Origin: an uncultured Pelagibacteraceae bacterium
Lineage (GTDB): Bacteria; Pseudomonadota; Alphaproteobacteria; Pelagibacterales; Pelagibacteraceae
Direction: 5' to 3'
Assembly (NCBI GenBank): GCA_902630065.1
Contig: CACOTF010000006.1
Location: 1 to 50,649 of the forward strand
DNA length: 50,649 nt
Under the pieces are notes generated by a model. That model made no database searches and was not told the origin of the DNA. It saw only the letters and a program-made list of their open reading frames with translations. This document shows positions 36,502-45,195 of this stretch, piece by piece (the stretch's first letter is position 1; each line of letters begins with the position of its first letter). Made by a program: the position numbers and the translations under genes.

Positions 36502-37868
36502 TGGAAAACTCAAACGTAACAACATTTCCTAAAGGAAAAGTAGGAAAAGAAAAAACAACAATTACAAATTCATTATCACCTAGGGAAATTGTTTCAGAAT
36601 TAGACAGATTTGTTGTTGGACAAAATAAAGCTAAAAGAGCTGTTGCTATCGCTTTAAGAAATAGATGGAGAAGACAAGCATTAGAAGATGATATGAAAGA
36701 TGAAGTTCTTCCCAAAAATATTTTAATGATTGGACCAACAGGTGTTGGTAAAACTGAAATCTCCAGAAGACTCTCAAAATTAGCAGAGGCACCATTTGTA
36801 AAAGTAGAGGCAACAAGATTTACAGAAGTAGGATATGTGGGACGTGATGTTGAACAAATTGTAAGGGATTTATTAGAAATAGCAATTGCAATGGAAAAAG
36901 TTAAGAAAAGAAAAGAAGTTCATGCTCAAGCACAAAAATTAGCTGAAGACAGGGTTTTAGATGCATTAGTAGGCAATAAGGCAAGTGTTGCAACAAGAGA
37001 AAGTTTTAGAAAGAGACTAAGAGATGGAGATTTAGATGATAATGAAATTGAAATAGCCATTAGCGAGTCTAATCAAATGCCATCATTTGAAATACCTGGA
37101 ATGCCGGGTGCAAACGTTGGAATGATTAATATTTCTGACATGCTTGGCAAATCAATGGGTCAAAAACCCAAGAAAAAGAAAATGACAGTTAAAGAGTCTC
37201 ACGAAATATTAATTAATGAAGAGTCTGACAAACTAATTGAACAAGATAAAATTATAAAATCTGCAAAGGACTCAACAGAAAATAATGGTATAGTTTTCTT
37301 AGATGAAATTGACAAAATTTCAGCAAGAACAGACCGTGTTGGTGGTGATGTATCAAGAGAAGGCGTTCAAAGAGATTTATTACCATTAATAGAGGGAACA
37401 ACAGTTAGCACGAAATACGGACCTGTTAAAACAGACCATATTTTATTTATTGCTTCAGGTGCCTTTCAATTAGCAAAGCCATCTGATCTTTTGCCAGAAT
37501 TACAAGGAAGATTACCTATAAGAGTTGAGCTTGATGCACTAAATAGTGAGGATTTTATTAGAATATTAAAAGAGCCTGATAATAGTTTAATTAAACAGTA
37601 CAAGGCACTTTTAAAAACTGAAAACGTAGATTTAGAATTTACAGAAGATGGAATTAACACAATAGCACATATTGCAAGCGAAGTTAATTCATCAGTAGAG
37701 AATATTGGAGCAAGAAGATTGCATACTATAATTGAAAGAGTATTAGACGAAATAAGTTTTACAGCAACAGATAGAGCTGGAGAAAAAATTACCGTCGATG
37801 GCAAATATATAAAAGATAATATTGGCGAATTAGTAAAAGATACTGATCTTTCAAAGTTTATTTTATAG
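36501..37868 (+). CDS. hslU: HslUV protease ATPase subunit HslU (ClpY)
   Basis: This 455-residue AAA+ unfoldase starts at GTG 36501. It shows [20 protein letters not shown], Walker [19 protein letters not shown], the pore motif region [17 protein letters not shown], an I-domain insertion (about residues 125-255) and Walker [17 protein letters not shown]. The C-terminal helix ends DLSKFIL, the tail that inserts into HslV. The 3' end overlaps the convergent smr gene by 11 bases. Confidence 0.97.
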   Translation: MENSNVTTFPKGKVGKEKTTITNSLSPREIVSELDRFVVGQNKAKRAVAIALRNRWRRQALEDDMKDEVLPKNILMIGPTGVGKTEISRRLSKLAEAPFVKVEATRFTEVGYVGRDVEQIVRDLLEIAIAMEKVKKRKEVHAQAQKLAEDRVLDALVGNKASVATRESFRKRLRDGDLDDNEIEIAISESNQMPSFEIPGMPGANVGMINISDMLGKSMGQKPKKKKMTVKESHEILINEESDKLIEQDKIIKSAKDSTENNGIVFLDEIDKISARTDRVGGDVSREGVQRDLLPLIEGTTVSTKYGPVKTDHILFIASGAFQLAKPSDLLPELQGRLPIRVELDALNSEDFIRILKEPDNSLIKQYKALLKTENVDLEFTEDGINTIAHIASEVNSSVENIGARRLHTIIERVLDEISFTATDRAGEKITVDGKYIKDNIGELVKDTDLSKFIL

Positions 37869-38271
37869 TTTTCAAAAATATATCAAAACTCCCTTTCGAA
37901 GAACTATTAACTGAATCAAAATCAATGTTGATAATTTTACTCATTAACTCTGGACTATTTTTTATATATTCTGGTACTGAATGTTTTAAAATACTTAGAT
38001 CTTTAGATTGATAAGGATCATCTAAATTTTTAGATCTCATTCCCTTACCAGTAATCACATTAATTTTTTTTACTTTATTTACGTAACAATTCTGAATAAA
38101 TTCTGAAATTTTTTTATTAGCTTCTTCTAAAGTGTATCCATGAAGATCAATTGATCTTTCAGAAATAATTCGATTATTTACTTGATAAACATCCTTGTTA
38201 TAAAGTTTGTCTGAACTATCTAAGAATTTTTGCCAATCTTTTCTATCTTTATCTGATATCTTATTTGTCAA
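37858..38271 (-). CDS. Smr domain-containing protein
   Basis: This 137-residue protein has the Smr (small MutS-related) signature [20 protein letters not shown] with DLHG, and [17 protein letters not shown] (TGKG). Such domains are nucleases or nucleic-acid binders; stand-alone proteins of this type in alphaproteobacteria are uncharacterised, with ribosome rescue suggested for some relatives. It overlaps the tim44-like gene by 4 bases. Confidence 0.93.
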   Translation of the reverse strand: MTNKISDKDRKDWQKFLDSSDKLYNKDVYQVNNRIISERSIDLHGYTLEEANKKISEFIQNCYVNKVKKINVITGKGMRSKNLDDPYQSKDLSILKHSVPEYIKNSPELMSKIINIDFDSVNSSSKGSFDIFLKTIK

Positions 38272-38855
38272 GCTTGAGTATCAATTAATAACCAGTTAGG
38301 ATTTGCAGATCTGCTATCTTTTGAAAATTTCCAAGTATCTAACACTTTTTTTATTTTTTCTGGATCACCTGATATTACTTTATCATCTTTGTCTTTTACA
38401 CACGAAATAATCTCACTTACAAATTCAACTGTTACTTCGAGCATATTCTTATTTTGTTCATGTTGCTTCACCTCCGCTGAGCTTATTCCAATAAAAGTTG
38501 TTTCAGAAGAAAGCTTTTTACTCTCCCTATCTTTGATTGCATCTTCAAATTGTTTATAAACACTTTTATCTAACAAAGATTTAATATCTTTCAAAGTTCC
38601 CTTTGCAAAATTCGTAATAATACTCTCGTAGGCAATTTTGGCACCCGTAACAAATTCCTTTTTAGCATTTTCATCAAATGTGCTTGCATTAAGATGGACA
38701 ACAGGTTTAGCCGGTGGTGCTTCGTGAGCAAAACTTGAGTCTATGTCATCCTCAAATCCAGTTTTTTTTCCTAAAATCCCTCTTAATCTCAAGAAAATAA
38801 ATCCAGCTATCATTGCAAGAAGTATAATATCGATGTATTCAAAGCTATAACTCAT
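38268..38855 (-). CDS. Tim44-like domain protein (TimA)
   Basis: This 195-residue protein has an N-terminal TM segment (YIDIILLAMIAGFIFLRLRG), a low-complexity linker and a Tim44 C-terminal domain with KEFVTGAKIAYESIITNFAK and a carboxy end KVLDTWKFSKDSRSANPNWL. Alphaproteobacterial TimA is the bacterial relative of mitochondrial Tim44. It is an inner-membrane protein of unclear function. It is divergent from fxsA with a 57-base gap. Confidence 0.92.
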   Translation of the reverse strand: MSYSFEYIDIILLAMIAGFIFLRLRGILGKKTGFEDDIDSSFAHEAPPAKPVVHLNASTFDENAKKEFVTGAKIAYESIITNFAKGTLKDIKSLLDKSVYKQFEDAIKDRESKKLSSETTFIGISSAEVKQHEQNKNMLEVTVEFVSEIISCVKDKDDKVISGDPEKIKKVLDTWKFSKDSRSANPNWLLIDTQA

Positions 38856-38912
38856 ATTAATATAATATTTACTATGTTGATAATTTCAACCTGCTTATTA
38901 AATAATTGACAA

Positions 38913-39338
38913 ATGAACACAGTATTAATTTTAATTATCGGCATCCCACTGATAGAAATTTACCTATTTATTAAAATTGGATCACAAATAGGAGCATTTA
39001 ACACTGTTTTACTAATTTTAGCTACTGCAATAATGGGTGTTGCATATGTCAGATACGAGGGATTTAACACCCTTAAAGCGGGCATGGGACAATTAATTAA
39101 AAATAAAATGCCAATTTATGAAATAATTTCTGGGGCTACATTAGCCTTTGCAGCTTTTCTTTTAATTCTTCCTGGATTTGCTACAGATATAGTTGGAATT
39201 TTATTAGTTATCCCAATAACAAGAAGGTTAATATTAGGAAAGTTTATAAATAAAAAAAATTATAAGGAAAAGGAAAACAATAATTATATTGACGGGGAAT
39301 TTAAAGATTTAGATGAAGATGATGACAAAAAAATATGA
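38913..39338 (+). CDS. fxsA: FxsA family membrane protein
   Basis: This 141-residue protein has hydrophobic segments at about residues 3-45 and 72-95. ILIIGIPLIEIYLFIKIGSQ followed by IGAFNTVLLILATAIMGVAY and LLILPGFATDIVGILLVIP is the FxsA signature (PF04186). FxsA modulates phage exclusion in enterobacteria; its normal role is unknown. Its end overlaps secB by up to 26 bases. Confidence 0.95.
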   Translation: MNTVLILIIGIPLIEIYLFIKIGSQIGAFNTVLLILATAIMGVAYVRYEGFNTLKAGMGQLIKNKMPIYEIISGATLAFAAFLLILPGFATDIVGILLVIPITRRLILGKFINKKNYKEKENNNYIDGEFKDLDEDDDKKI

Positions 39339-39744
39339 AATTGCATTAAATTATATAAAAGATTTATCCGTAGAAGTGCCTGATGCTCAATCATTTTTAT
39401 TCAGCAAAGAATATATTACAAAATACTCTTTAGGTATAAACATTTCTACGAAGAGTATGAAAAATGATATGATAGAAATTATAACTAAATTAAATTACAA
39501 GGATCCAAGGGAAAATAAAAAAAAATCATATTTTGAAATTTCTTATGCAACAATTGTTAAAATAGTAGATAAAAATATAAAAAAAGAGGATTTGGAAAAA
39601 ATTATACTTATTGATGTTCAAAATGAAATTTATCCTGGTCTAGAGAGGATTTTTTTGAATGTTATTAAAGATGCAGGCTTTCCTGATCTTAAGCTAGAAA
39701 AAAAAGTCGATTTCGAAAAATTATATAATCAAAAACTAAATTAA
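39313..39744 (+). CDS. secB: Protein-export chaperone SecB
   Basis: A 143-residue chaperone for Sec substrates. It shows YIKDLSVEVPDAQSFLFSKE near the start and IYPGLERIFLNVIKDAGFPD near the end, typical of alphaproteobacterial SecB. In-frame ATGs at 39313, 39319 and 39322 are all possible starts; the last gives MTKKYEIALNY and is close to usual SecB length. The gene ends overlapping dnaQ by 4 bases (convergent). Confidence 0.92.
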   Translation: MKMMTKKYEIALNYIKDLSVEVPDAQSFLFSKEYITKYSLGINISTKSMKNDMIEIITKLNYKDPRENKKKSYFEISYATIVKIVDKNIKKEDLEKIILIDVQNEIYPGLERIFLNVIKDAGFPDLKLEKKVDFEKLYNQKLN

Positions 39745-40406
39745 TAAAAATTTTTTTTAAGGTCTTTACTAATAAAATTTTTATGTTCTGCTAATTCTTT
39801 ATCACTTGCTTTAATTACAATTTTTGAATAATTTTTATAAATACTTTCTGAAGTATTATTATTTTTCTTTTTTATTTCAAATTGGAAAGCTGGCTCCTTC
39901 TGATCAAGCAAATTAATATAGACTTTAGAAAGTAATTCACAATCAATCAAGGCAGTATGTTTTTCTCTCCTCGATCTATCTATTCTAAATCTTTTACACA
40001 GAGCATCTAAACTTATTCCAGATCCTGGAAATTTATTTCTAGCTATTTCTAGAGTATCTATAACATTTTCTCTTGATATTTTTTCCTTATTTATTTGAGA
40101 AAGTTCATTGTTAAGATGACCAATATCAAATTCCGCATTATGAATAATTATTTTTTTTCCATCTATAAATTTTAAAAAATCATCGGCTATATCAGCAAAT
40201 TTTTTTTTATCTGACAAAAATTTATCTGTATAACCATGAACTTTTAATGCACTTTCTGAAACCTTTCTTTGTGGATTTAAATAGCTATGAAAAACATTTT
40301 TAGTTGGTATTAAATTTTCTAATTCTATACAACCAATCTCAACAATTCTATGTCCTTCTTGTACAGAAAGACCAGTTGTTTCAGTATCAAGTACTATTTC
40401 TTTCAT
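39741..40406 (-). CDS. dnaQ: DNA polymerase III epsilon subunit (3'-5' exonuclease)
   Basis: This 221-residue DEDDh exonuclease shows Exo I EIVLDTETTGLSVQEGHRIV with IVEIGCIELEN, Exo II IIIHNAEFDIGHLNNEL, and Exo III REKHTALIDCELLSKVYINL (His and Asp). It provides proofreading for the replicative polymerase. It overlaps coaE by 20 bases and is convergent with secB. Confidence 0.96.
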   Translation of the reverse strand: MKEIVLDTETTGLSVQEGHRIVEIGCIELENLIPTKNVFHSYLNPQRKVSESALKVHGYTDKFLSDKKKFADIADDFLKFIDGKKIIIHNAEFDIGHLNNELSQINKEKISRENVIDTLEIARNKFPGSGISLDALCKRFRIDRSRREKHTALIDCELLSKVYINLLDQKEPAFQFEIKKKNNNTSESIYKNYSKIVIKASDKELAEHKNFISKDLKKNFY

Positions 40407-40974
40407 TTAGAATTTTTTGTTTTAAAACTTTAATTTTCTTTTTCATTATATTTGGACTAAAATTATTATCGACTATATAATTTGCTATTTTTAACTTTTT
40501 TGAAGTTATTATTTGATTCTGACTTAAACTTTTTAATATTTTTTTGTTATAATTAGCTCTTTTCTTTAATCTTTCCAAGATTTTATTTCGATTAGATTTT
40601 ACAAAAATTAGGACATCATTTTTCTTGTTAAGTTTATTTTCAATTAATAATGGAATGTCTAAAATCACTAATTTTTTGTTTTTATTTTTTCTTATAAAAT
40701 TTTTCATTTGTTTCCTTACCATTGGATGAACAACAGAGGACACTTTTTTTAAGTTTCTTTTGTCGTCGTTGATAGCTGATATAATTTCACTTTTTTTTAT
40801 AGGAAAAGATTTTATGTAATTAGGTAAAATTTTTTTTAGTTTTTTAAAACACTGTTTGCTATTTTTATATAAAAAATTAACCTCACGATCAGCATTAAAT
40901 ACAGGACAATTGAACAATTTAGCAATAAAAGATTTGCCTGAAGCAATATTACCAATTATGCCTGCTCTGATCAT
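40387..40974 (-). CDS. coaE: Dephospho-CoA kinase
   Basis: A protein of about 195 residues carrying the P-loop RAGIIGNIASGKSFIAKLF and PVFNADREVNFLY (Asp of the substrate site), then VILDIPLLIENKLNKK. It performs the last step of CoA synthesis. I start it at ATG 40974, giving the usual short lead to the P-loop; a start at 40998 would overlap the upstream gene by 20 bases. It is very rich in Lys and Asn, as in other AT-rich genes here. Confidence 0.93.
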   Translation of the reverse strand: MIRAGIIGNIASGKSFIAKLFNCPVFNADREVNFLYKNSKQCFKKLKKILPNYIKSFPIKKSEIISAINDDKRNLKKVSSVVHPMVRKQMKNFIRKNKNKKLVILDIPLLIENKLNKKNDVLIFVKSNRNKILERLKKRANYNKKILKSLSQNQIITSKKLKIANYIVDNNFSPNIMKKKIKVLKQKILNERNST

Positions 40975-40978
40975 TAAT

Positions 40979-41719
40979 TTAAATACATCTCCCTCCATCT
41001 ACTTCTAATATCGTTCCAGTAATCATAGTAGCTTCGTCTGAACATAAAAAACATGCTGCGTTTCCCATATCTTGAGGGGTAGAGAATCTGCCGATTGGAA
41101 TTGTTGACAAAAATGCTTTTTTTTTCTGGGGGCTATCTCCACCCATAAATGATTTTAATAATGGCGTTACTCCAGCAACAGGTGCAATTGCATTAACTCT
41201 TACATTAAAAGGGGCAAGTTCAATAGCCATAGCTTTTGTCGCTGTAATCATCCATCCTTTGCTGGCATTGTACCAATTTAATTTAGGCCTGGGCGATAGA
41301 CCTGCCGTTGATGCAACATTTAAAATTACTCCTCTCCTTAACTTCTTCATCATAGGAACAAAATATTTAGCACTTAGATAAACAGATTTAGCATTTACAT
41401 TAAATACTTTATCAAATTCCTTTCCTGTTACAGCTTCCATTTTTTTTGGTTTGTGAGTAATTCCGGCATTATTTACAATTATATCTACTGTCTTATATTT
41501 TTTTAGAGTATATTTTAATAAGGATTTAAAATTTGCATCTTTTGATACATCTGCAACAAAGTGATCTTGGGATAGTGATTTTGAAACTTTTTTTAATAAA
41601 TTAAAATTAATATCAACTAGGATCAATTTTGCTCCTTCATCAGAAAATTTTTTAGCTATTCCTTTACCAAAACCTGACGCTGATCCTGTTATTATTGCAA
41701 CTTTATTTTTTAACCTCAT
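40979..41719 (-). CDS. SDR-family oxidoreductase (FabG-like), classical catalytic residues present
   Basis: This 246-residue protein shows the cofactor loop VAIITGSASGFGKGIAKKF, IIVNNAGITHKPKKMEAV, the catalytic Ser in LNVASTAGLSP and Tyr-Lys in WYNASKGWM, and a C-terminal TGTILEVDGGR. It is a functional-looking NAD(P)-dependent dehydrogenase of unknown substrate. It sits between aroE (4-base overlap) and coaE within an otherwise housekeeping run, where the usual alphaproteobacterial order has coaE directly after aroE. Confidence 0.9.
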   Translation of the reverse strand: MRLKNKVAIITGSASGFGKGIAKKFSDEGAKLILVDINFNLLKKVSKSLSQDHFVADVSKDANFKSLLKYTLKKYKTVDIIVNNAGITHKPKKMEAVTGKEFDKVFNVNAKSVYLSAKYFVPMMKKLRRGVILNVASTAGLSPRPKLNWYNASKGWMITATKAMAIELAPFNVRVNAIAPVAGVTPLLKSFMGGDSPQKKKAFLSTIPIGRFSTPQDMGNAACFLCSDEATMITGTILEVDGGRCI

Positions 41720-42516
41720 AATTTAATTTTTAATAAATTTATAGTTTCTTCGTCAATATCTGGCTCAATATTATGCCAAATATAAAAAGCTTTTTGAGCC
41801 TGGTAAAGGAACATATTTAATCCATTTTCAAAATTATTACTTTTTTGATTTCCTATATTAAAAAATTTCGTCTCATGTGAATCATAAATTACATCATAGA
41901 AAAATTTATTTTTTCCAAATTCACTAAAATCATGTTCAAAATCGTCTTCTTTTTTTAGGCCTATACTGGTTGCATTAATTATCATATCAAAATCTACTAA
42001 ATCACCCCAATCCAATACCATTAAGTCATTAAATAAATCTTTTAACTCATCAGCCTTGCCTTTTGTTCTGTTGCTAACAAATATTTTTGAAGCGTTCATT
42101 CTTTTCAGAGCATATATTATTGATGGAACTACACCACCAGCACCTAGAATAATTATAGTCTTGTCAGTTACATTGTAATTCAATTTTTTTATGCTAAGTT
42201 CAAAACCATCGATATCAGTGTTGTGACCTATTAAATTTCCATTTTCGACAGAAATGGTATTTATTGATTTTGTTCTCAAGGCATGACCACTTAAAACATT
42301 GATGTGGGGAATAATTTCCTTTTTAAAAGGTACAGTTACATTAAGACCATTCAACTGACCTTGTTTTAAATTTTCACACAGTTCAGCTAGGTCGTTTTTG
42401 TGTGTCTCCAATTTTCCATAAATTGCATCTAAATTGTATTTTTTAATCCAATAATTATGCAATTTTGGAGATAGTGAATGATCTATTGGATTTCCAATAA
42501 CTAAAAATTTTTTCAT
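41716..42516 (-). CDS. aroE: Shikimate dehydrogenase
   Basis: This 266-residue enzyme reduces 3-dehydroshikimate. It shows LVIGNPIDHSLSPKLHNYWI, GLNVTVPFKKEII (catalytic Lys), GHNTDIDGFELSIK (catalytic Asp), GAGGVVPSIIYAL and the C-terminal GLNMFLYQAQKAFYIWHNIE. Length is normal. It overlaps both neighbours by 4 bases. Confidence 0.96.
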   Translation of the reverse strand: MKKFLVIGNPIDHSLSPKLHNYWIKKYNLDAIYGKLETHKNDLAELCENLKQGQLNGLNVTVPFKKEIIPHINVLSGHALRTKSINTISVENGNLIGHNTDIDGFELSIKKLNYNVTDKTIIILGAGGVVPSIIYALKRMNASKIFVSNRTKGKADELKDLFNDLMVLDWGDLVDFDMIINATSIGLKKEDDFEHDFSEFGKNKFFYDVIYDSHETKFFNIGNQKSNNFENGLNMFLYQAQKAFYIWHNIEPDIDEETINLLKIKL

Positions 42517-43097
42517 TTATAACTTCCTAAATACTTTTTAATATCAATTATAGGTAATCCCATAATAGTATTTTCATCTCCGTCAATCGATGTAAATAAA
42601 TTTCTACCCTCTCCTTCTATTTGATAAACATTATATGCATACAGGGCTTCATCTGTTATTTTTTCTAAATATTCTTTTAATTGATTGTCTGAAAAATTTT
42701 TCATTGTGAGGTATGCTTTATCTGTATAATTCCAAATCATTGACCCATTTTTAGATATACAAACTGAACTTATTAATGAGTGTTTTTTTCCATTTAACTT
42801 TTTTAATATATTAAAAGCTTCTGTTCTATTTTCAGGTTTTGAAATTAATTCTCCGTCTAAATCTATTACACTATCTGCACCAAGAACTAAAACATCATAA
42901 TTTTTTTGACTAACCTTGTTTGCTTTTAGTTCGGCCAAATTTTTTGAAATTATTTCTGGAGATGCGCCTTCATTCAATAAGCTTTCTTTTACAGGATCCT
43001 CATCAATATTTGAAGGAAACACTTCACATTGAATTCCGTTTTTTTTTAAAATTTCCTCTCTAACCTTACTTTTTGAAGCTAATATAATTTCAGCCAT
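42513..43097 (-). CDS. maf: Maf-like nucleoside triphosphate pyrophosphatase
   Basis: A Maf/Ham1-fold protein of about 194 residues: MAEIILASKSKVREEILKKN, DVLVLGADSVIDLDGELISK (catalytic Asp), YNVYQIEGEGRNLFTSIDGD and NTIMGLPIIDI. It likely removes modified or excess NTPs. I start it at ATG 43097; an upstream start at 43115 would add MKYKIK. It overlaps the ppsR-like gene by 8 bases. Confidence 0.94.
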   Translation of the reverse strand: MAEIILASKSKVREEILKKNGIQCEVFPSNIDEDPVKESLLNEGASPEIISKNLAELKANKVSQKNYDVLVLGADSVIDLDGELISKPENRTEAFNILKKLNGKKHSLISSVCISKNGSMIWNYTDKAYLTMKNFSDNQLKEYLEKITDEALYAYNVYQIEGEGRNLFTSIDGDENTIMGLPIIDIKKYLGSYK

Positions 43098-43911
43098 TTT
43101 TATTTTGTATTTCAAATATTTTAATTATTGATGCTGCAGTTTCTTCAACAGATTTTCTAGTTACGTCTATTGTTGGCCATTTATTTTTTTTGAATATCTT
43201 TTTAGATTGTTCTACCTCAAGTCTTATTTTTTCTAGATTCGTATAATCTGATGCTTCGTTTTCTTTCAGTGAATTTAATCTATTTCTTCTTATATCATAG
43301 AGCCTTTCAGCTTCTGTAGTCAACCCAATAACACATAAAGTATTTGATTCTATAATTTCATTTGGAATACTCATATTATTTACAAGTGGGATATTTGAAG
43401 TTTTTAATCCCTTGTTTGCAAGATATATAGAAGTCGGTGTCTTGCTTGTTCTACTAACGCCAACTAAAATAATATCTGACTCTAGAATGTTTTCGGTATT
43501 ATTACCATCGTCGTGATTCATGGTAAATTGTATTGCTTCAATTCTTTTATAATAATCCTCGTCTAGAACATGTTGGGCACTAGGTTCGTGCGTTGCTTTT
43601 TGATTTAAAATTTTTGAAAAGTTGAGAATTAAATCACCTAAAACACCAAAACATGGAATGTTTTTTTTATTAGCTTCTTCTGCAAGAAACTTTGCTAATT
43701 TACTATTAACAACAGTATATAAAATTATTGGACTCTCTTGTTTTTTAGCATCATTCAGTATTGTAGAAATTTGATTCTCGGTCCTAGTAAACGAAAATTG
43801 ATTTAGATCATAATCAAAGTTATTAAATTGTGCTTTAAGAGCCATGAATATTCTATCAAGTGTTTCTCCTGTTGAGTCTGATATTAGATAAACCTGGTGT
43901 GTATTTTTCAT
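43090..43911 (-). CDS. ppsR: Pyruvate, phosphate dikinase / PEP synthase regulatory protein
   Basis: This 273-residue protein of the DUF299 family (PF03618) opens HQVYLISDSTGETLDRIFMA and has the P-loop-like ILVGVSRTSKTPTSIYLANK. These kinase/pyrophosphorylases switch PEP synthase or PPDK by phosphorylating the catalytic domain. It is the origin-proximal gene of alphaproteobacteria (the first annotated ORF in several genomes), here also next to the candidate origin and transcribed away from it. Confidence 0.95.
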   Translation of the reverse strand: MKNTHQVYLISDSTGETLDRIFMALKAQFNNFDYDLNQFSFTRTENQISTILNDAKKQESPIILYTVVNSKLAKFLAEEANKKNIPCFGVLGDLILNFSKILNQKATHEPSAQHVLDEDYYKRIEAIQFTMNHDDGNNTENILESDIILVGVSRTSKTPTSIYLANKGLKTSNIPLVNNMSIPNEIIESNTLCVIGLTTEAERLYDIRRNRLNSLKENEASDYTNLEKIRLEVEQSKKIFKKNKWPTIDVTRKSVEETAASIIKIFEIQNKNG

Positions 43912-44193
43912 GTATAAACTGTTTATAAATTAATTATAGAATAAGAAAAACTTATGATTTAGCAACCACATCTAATTTTAGTCTACTTCTAAGTGTTTAA
44001 TTAACATTTTTATAAGTGTGAATAAGTTATTAACAATTTTCATATATATAAAAGTGATCAAATAATCCCTGTTTTATAGGAATTTTCTTTTTATAATAAT
44101 GAATAAAAAGTGAATAAAGTGTTTAAATTGAGTAATTTACGTTATCAACAATTCATACTAATAATAAATCTAAATATAATTATCTTATTATAA
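43912..44193. other. Candidate chromosomal replication origin (oriC) between ppsR and hemE
   Basis: This 282-base noncoding gap lies between ppsR (minus) and hemE (plus). DnaA-box-like sites: TTATTCACA on the minus strand at 44017-44025 (exact TTATNCACA); TTATTAACA at 44027-44035, TTATCAACA at 44142-44150 and TTATAAACA (minus, 43920-43928), each with one mismatch; and TTATTCACT (minus, 44109-44117), also with one. Genes diverge from it on both sides. In Caulobacter and other alphaproteobacteria the origin lies beside hemE and this DUF299 gene. The extreme AT content would suit unwinding. The hemE and ppsR promoters must lie here too. Confidence 0.72.
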
Positions 44194-45195
44194 ATGACGC
44201 CAATAAAAGAATGTTTAATAAATAATAAAAAAGACCTCATACCTATTTGGTTAATGAGGCAAGCTGGTAGATATTTACCTGAATTTAGAGAAATAAGGAA
44301 AAATAACCCAAATTTTGTAAATCTTTGTTTAAACTCAAAATTGTCAAAAGAAATAACTCTTCAACCAATAAAAAGGTTTGGCTTTGATGCAGCGATTATA
44401 TTCTCTGACATTTTGATGATACCTTATGGACTTGGTCAAAGAGTTGAGTTTAAGAAAAATTTTGGACCTAATCTTGAAGATTTGGAGATAGATAAATTAT
44501 TAGAAATTGATGAAGAAAAATTTACAAAAAATTTATCTCCAATATACCAACTTCTAATCGATTTAAAAAAAAGTGAAAATTTAAAAAATAAAGATTTAAT
44601 TGGTTTTGTAGGAGCTCCTTGGACTTTACTTGTATATATGATAAATAAGGTCTCTCCAAAAAATGGTCTAATAAGCAATTTTTTTTCAGACATAAGTTTA
44701 ATTAACAATTTGTTAAAAATTTTAGATAAATTTATTAAAATCCATATTAAAAACCAAGTAAAGGCTGGAGCCACTATAATTCAAATATTTGATAGCTGGT
44801 CTGGACTGATCAAATCCGATTTTGATAAATACTTATATAATCCAACTTTATCTTTAGTTAATTATACTAAGAGCTTAGGGGTCCCAGTGATTTGTTTTCC
44901 AAGAGGGATAACAGACTACAGTCAATTTTGTAAAATCGTAGAGCCAAGCATGATAAATATAGATTATGACGTTGATCCAAAAGATTTACTTAAAAATATA
45001 GATATACCCATACAGGGTGGATTGCACCCCGAGGTACTATTATCAAATAAAGCGCATTTAAAAAAAGAAGTAAATAAATATTTAGAGATTTTTAAAGATC
45101 ACCCTTATGTATTTAACCTTGGACATGGTATTCTTCCAGAAACAAAAATTGAGATGGTAGAAGAACTAGTAAGAATTGTTAGGAATTATAAATGA
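44194..45195 (+). CDS. hemE: Uroporphyrinogen decarboxylase
   Basis: This 333-residue enzyme converts uroporphyrinogen III to coproporphyrinogen III. It has the signature IPIWLMRQAGRYLPEFREIR, AIIFSDILMIPYGLGQ, VGAPWTLLVYMIN and FNLGHGILPET. It is the first gene rightward from the candidate origin and overlaps hemH by 4 bases (ATGA). Confidence 0.97.
   Translation: MTPIKECLINNKKDLIPIWLMRQAGRYLPEFREIRKNNPNFVNLCLNSKLSKEITLQPIKRFGFDAAIIFSDILMIPYGLGQRVEFKKNFGPNLEDLEIDKLLEIDEEKFTKNLSPIYQLLIDLKKSENLKNKDLIGFVGAPWTLLVYMINKVSPKNGLISNFFSDISLINNLLKILDKFIKIHIKNQVKAGATIIQIFDSWSGLIKSDFDKYLYNPTLSLVNYTKSLGVPVICFPRGITDYSQFCKIVEPSMINIDYDVDPKDLLKNIDIPIQGGLHPEVLLSNKAHLKKEVNKYLEIFKDHPYVFNLGHGILPETKIEMVEELVRIVRNYK

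Noticed and set aside
43997-44004. Possible CtrA site (TTAATTAA) in the candidate origin
   Set aside because: The two TTAA halves are adjacent, not 7 bases apart, so the CtrA consensus is not met.
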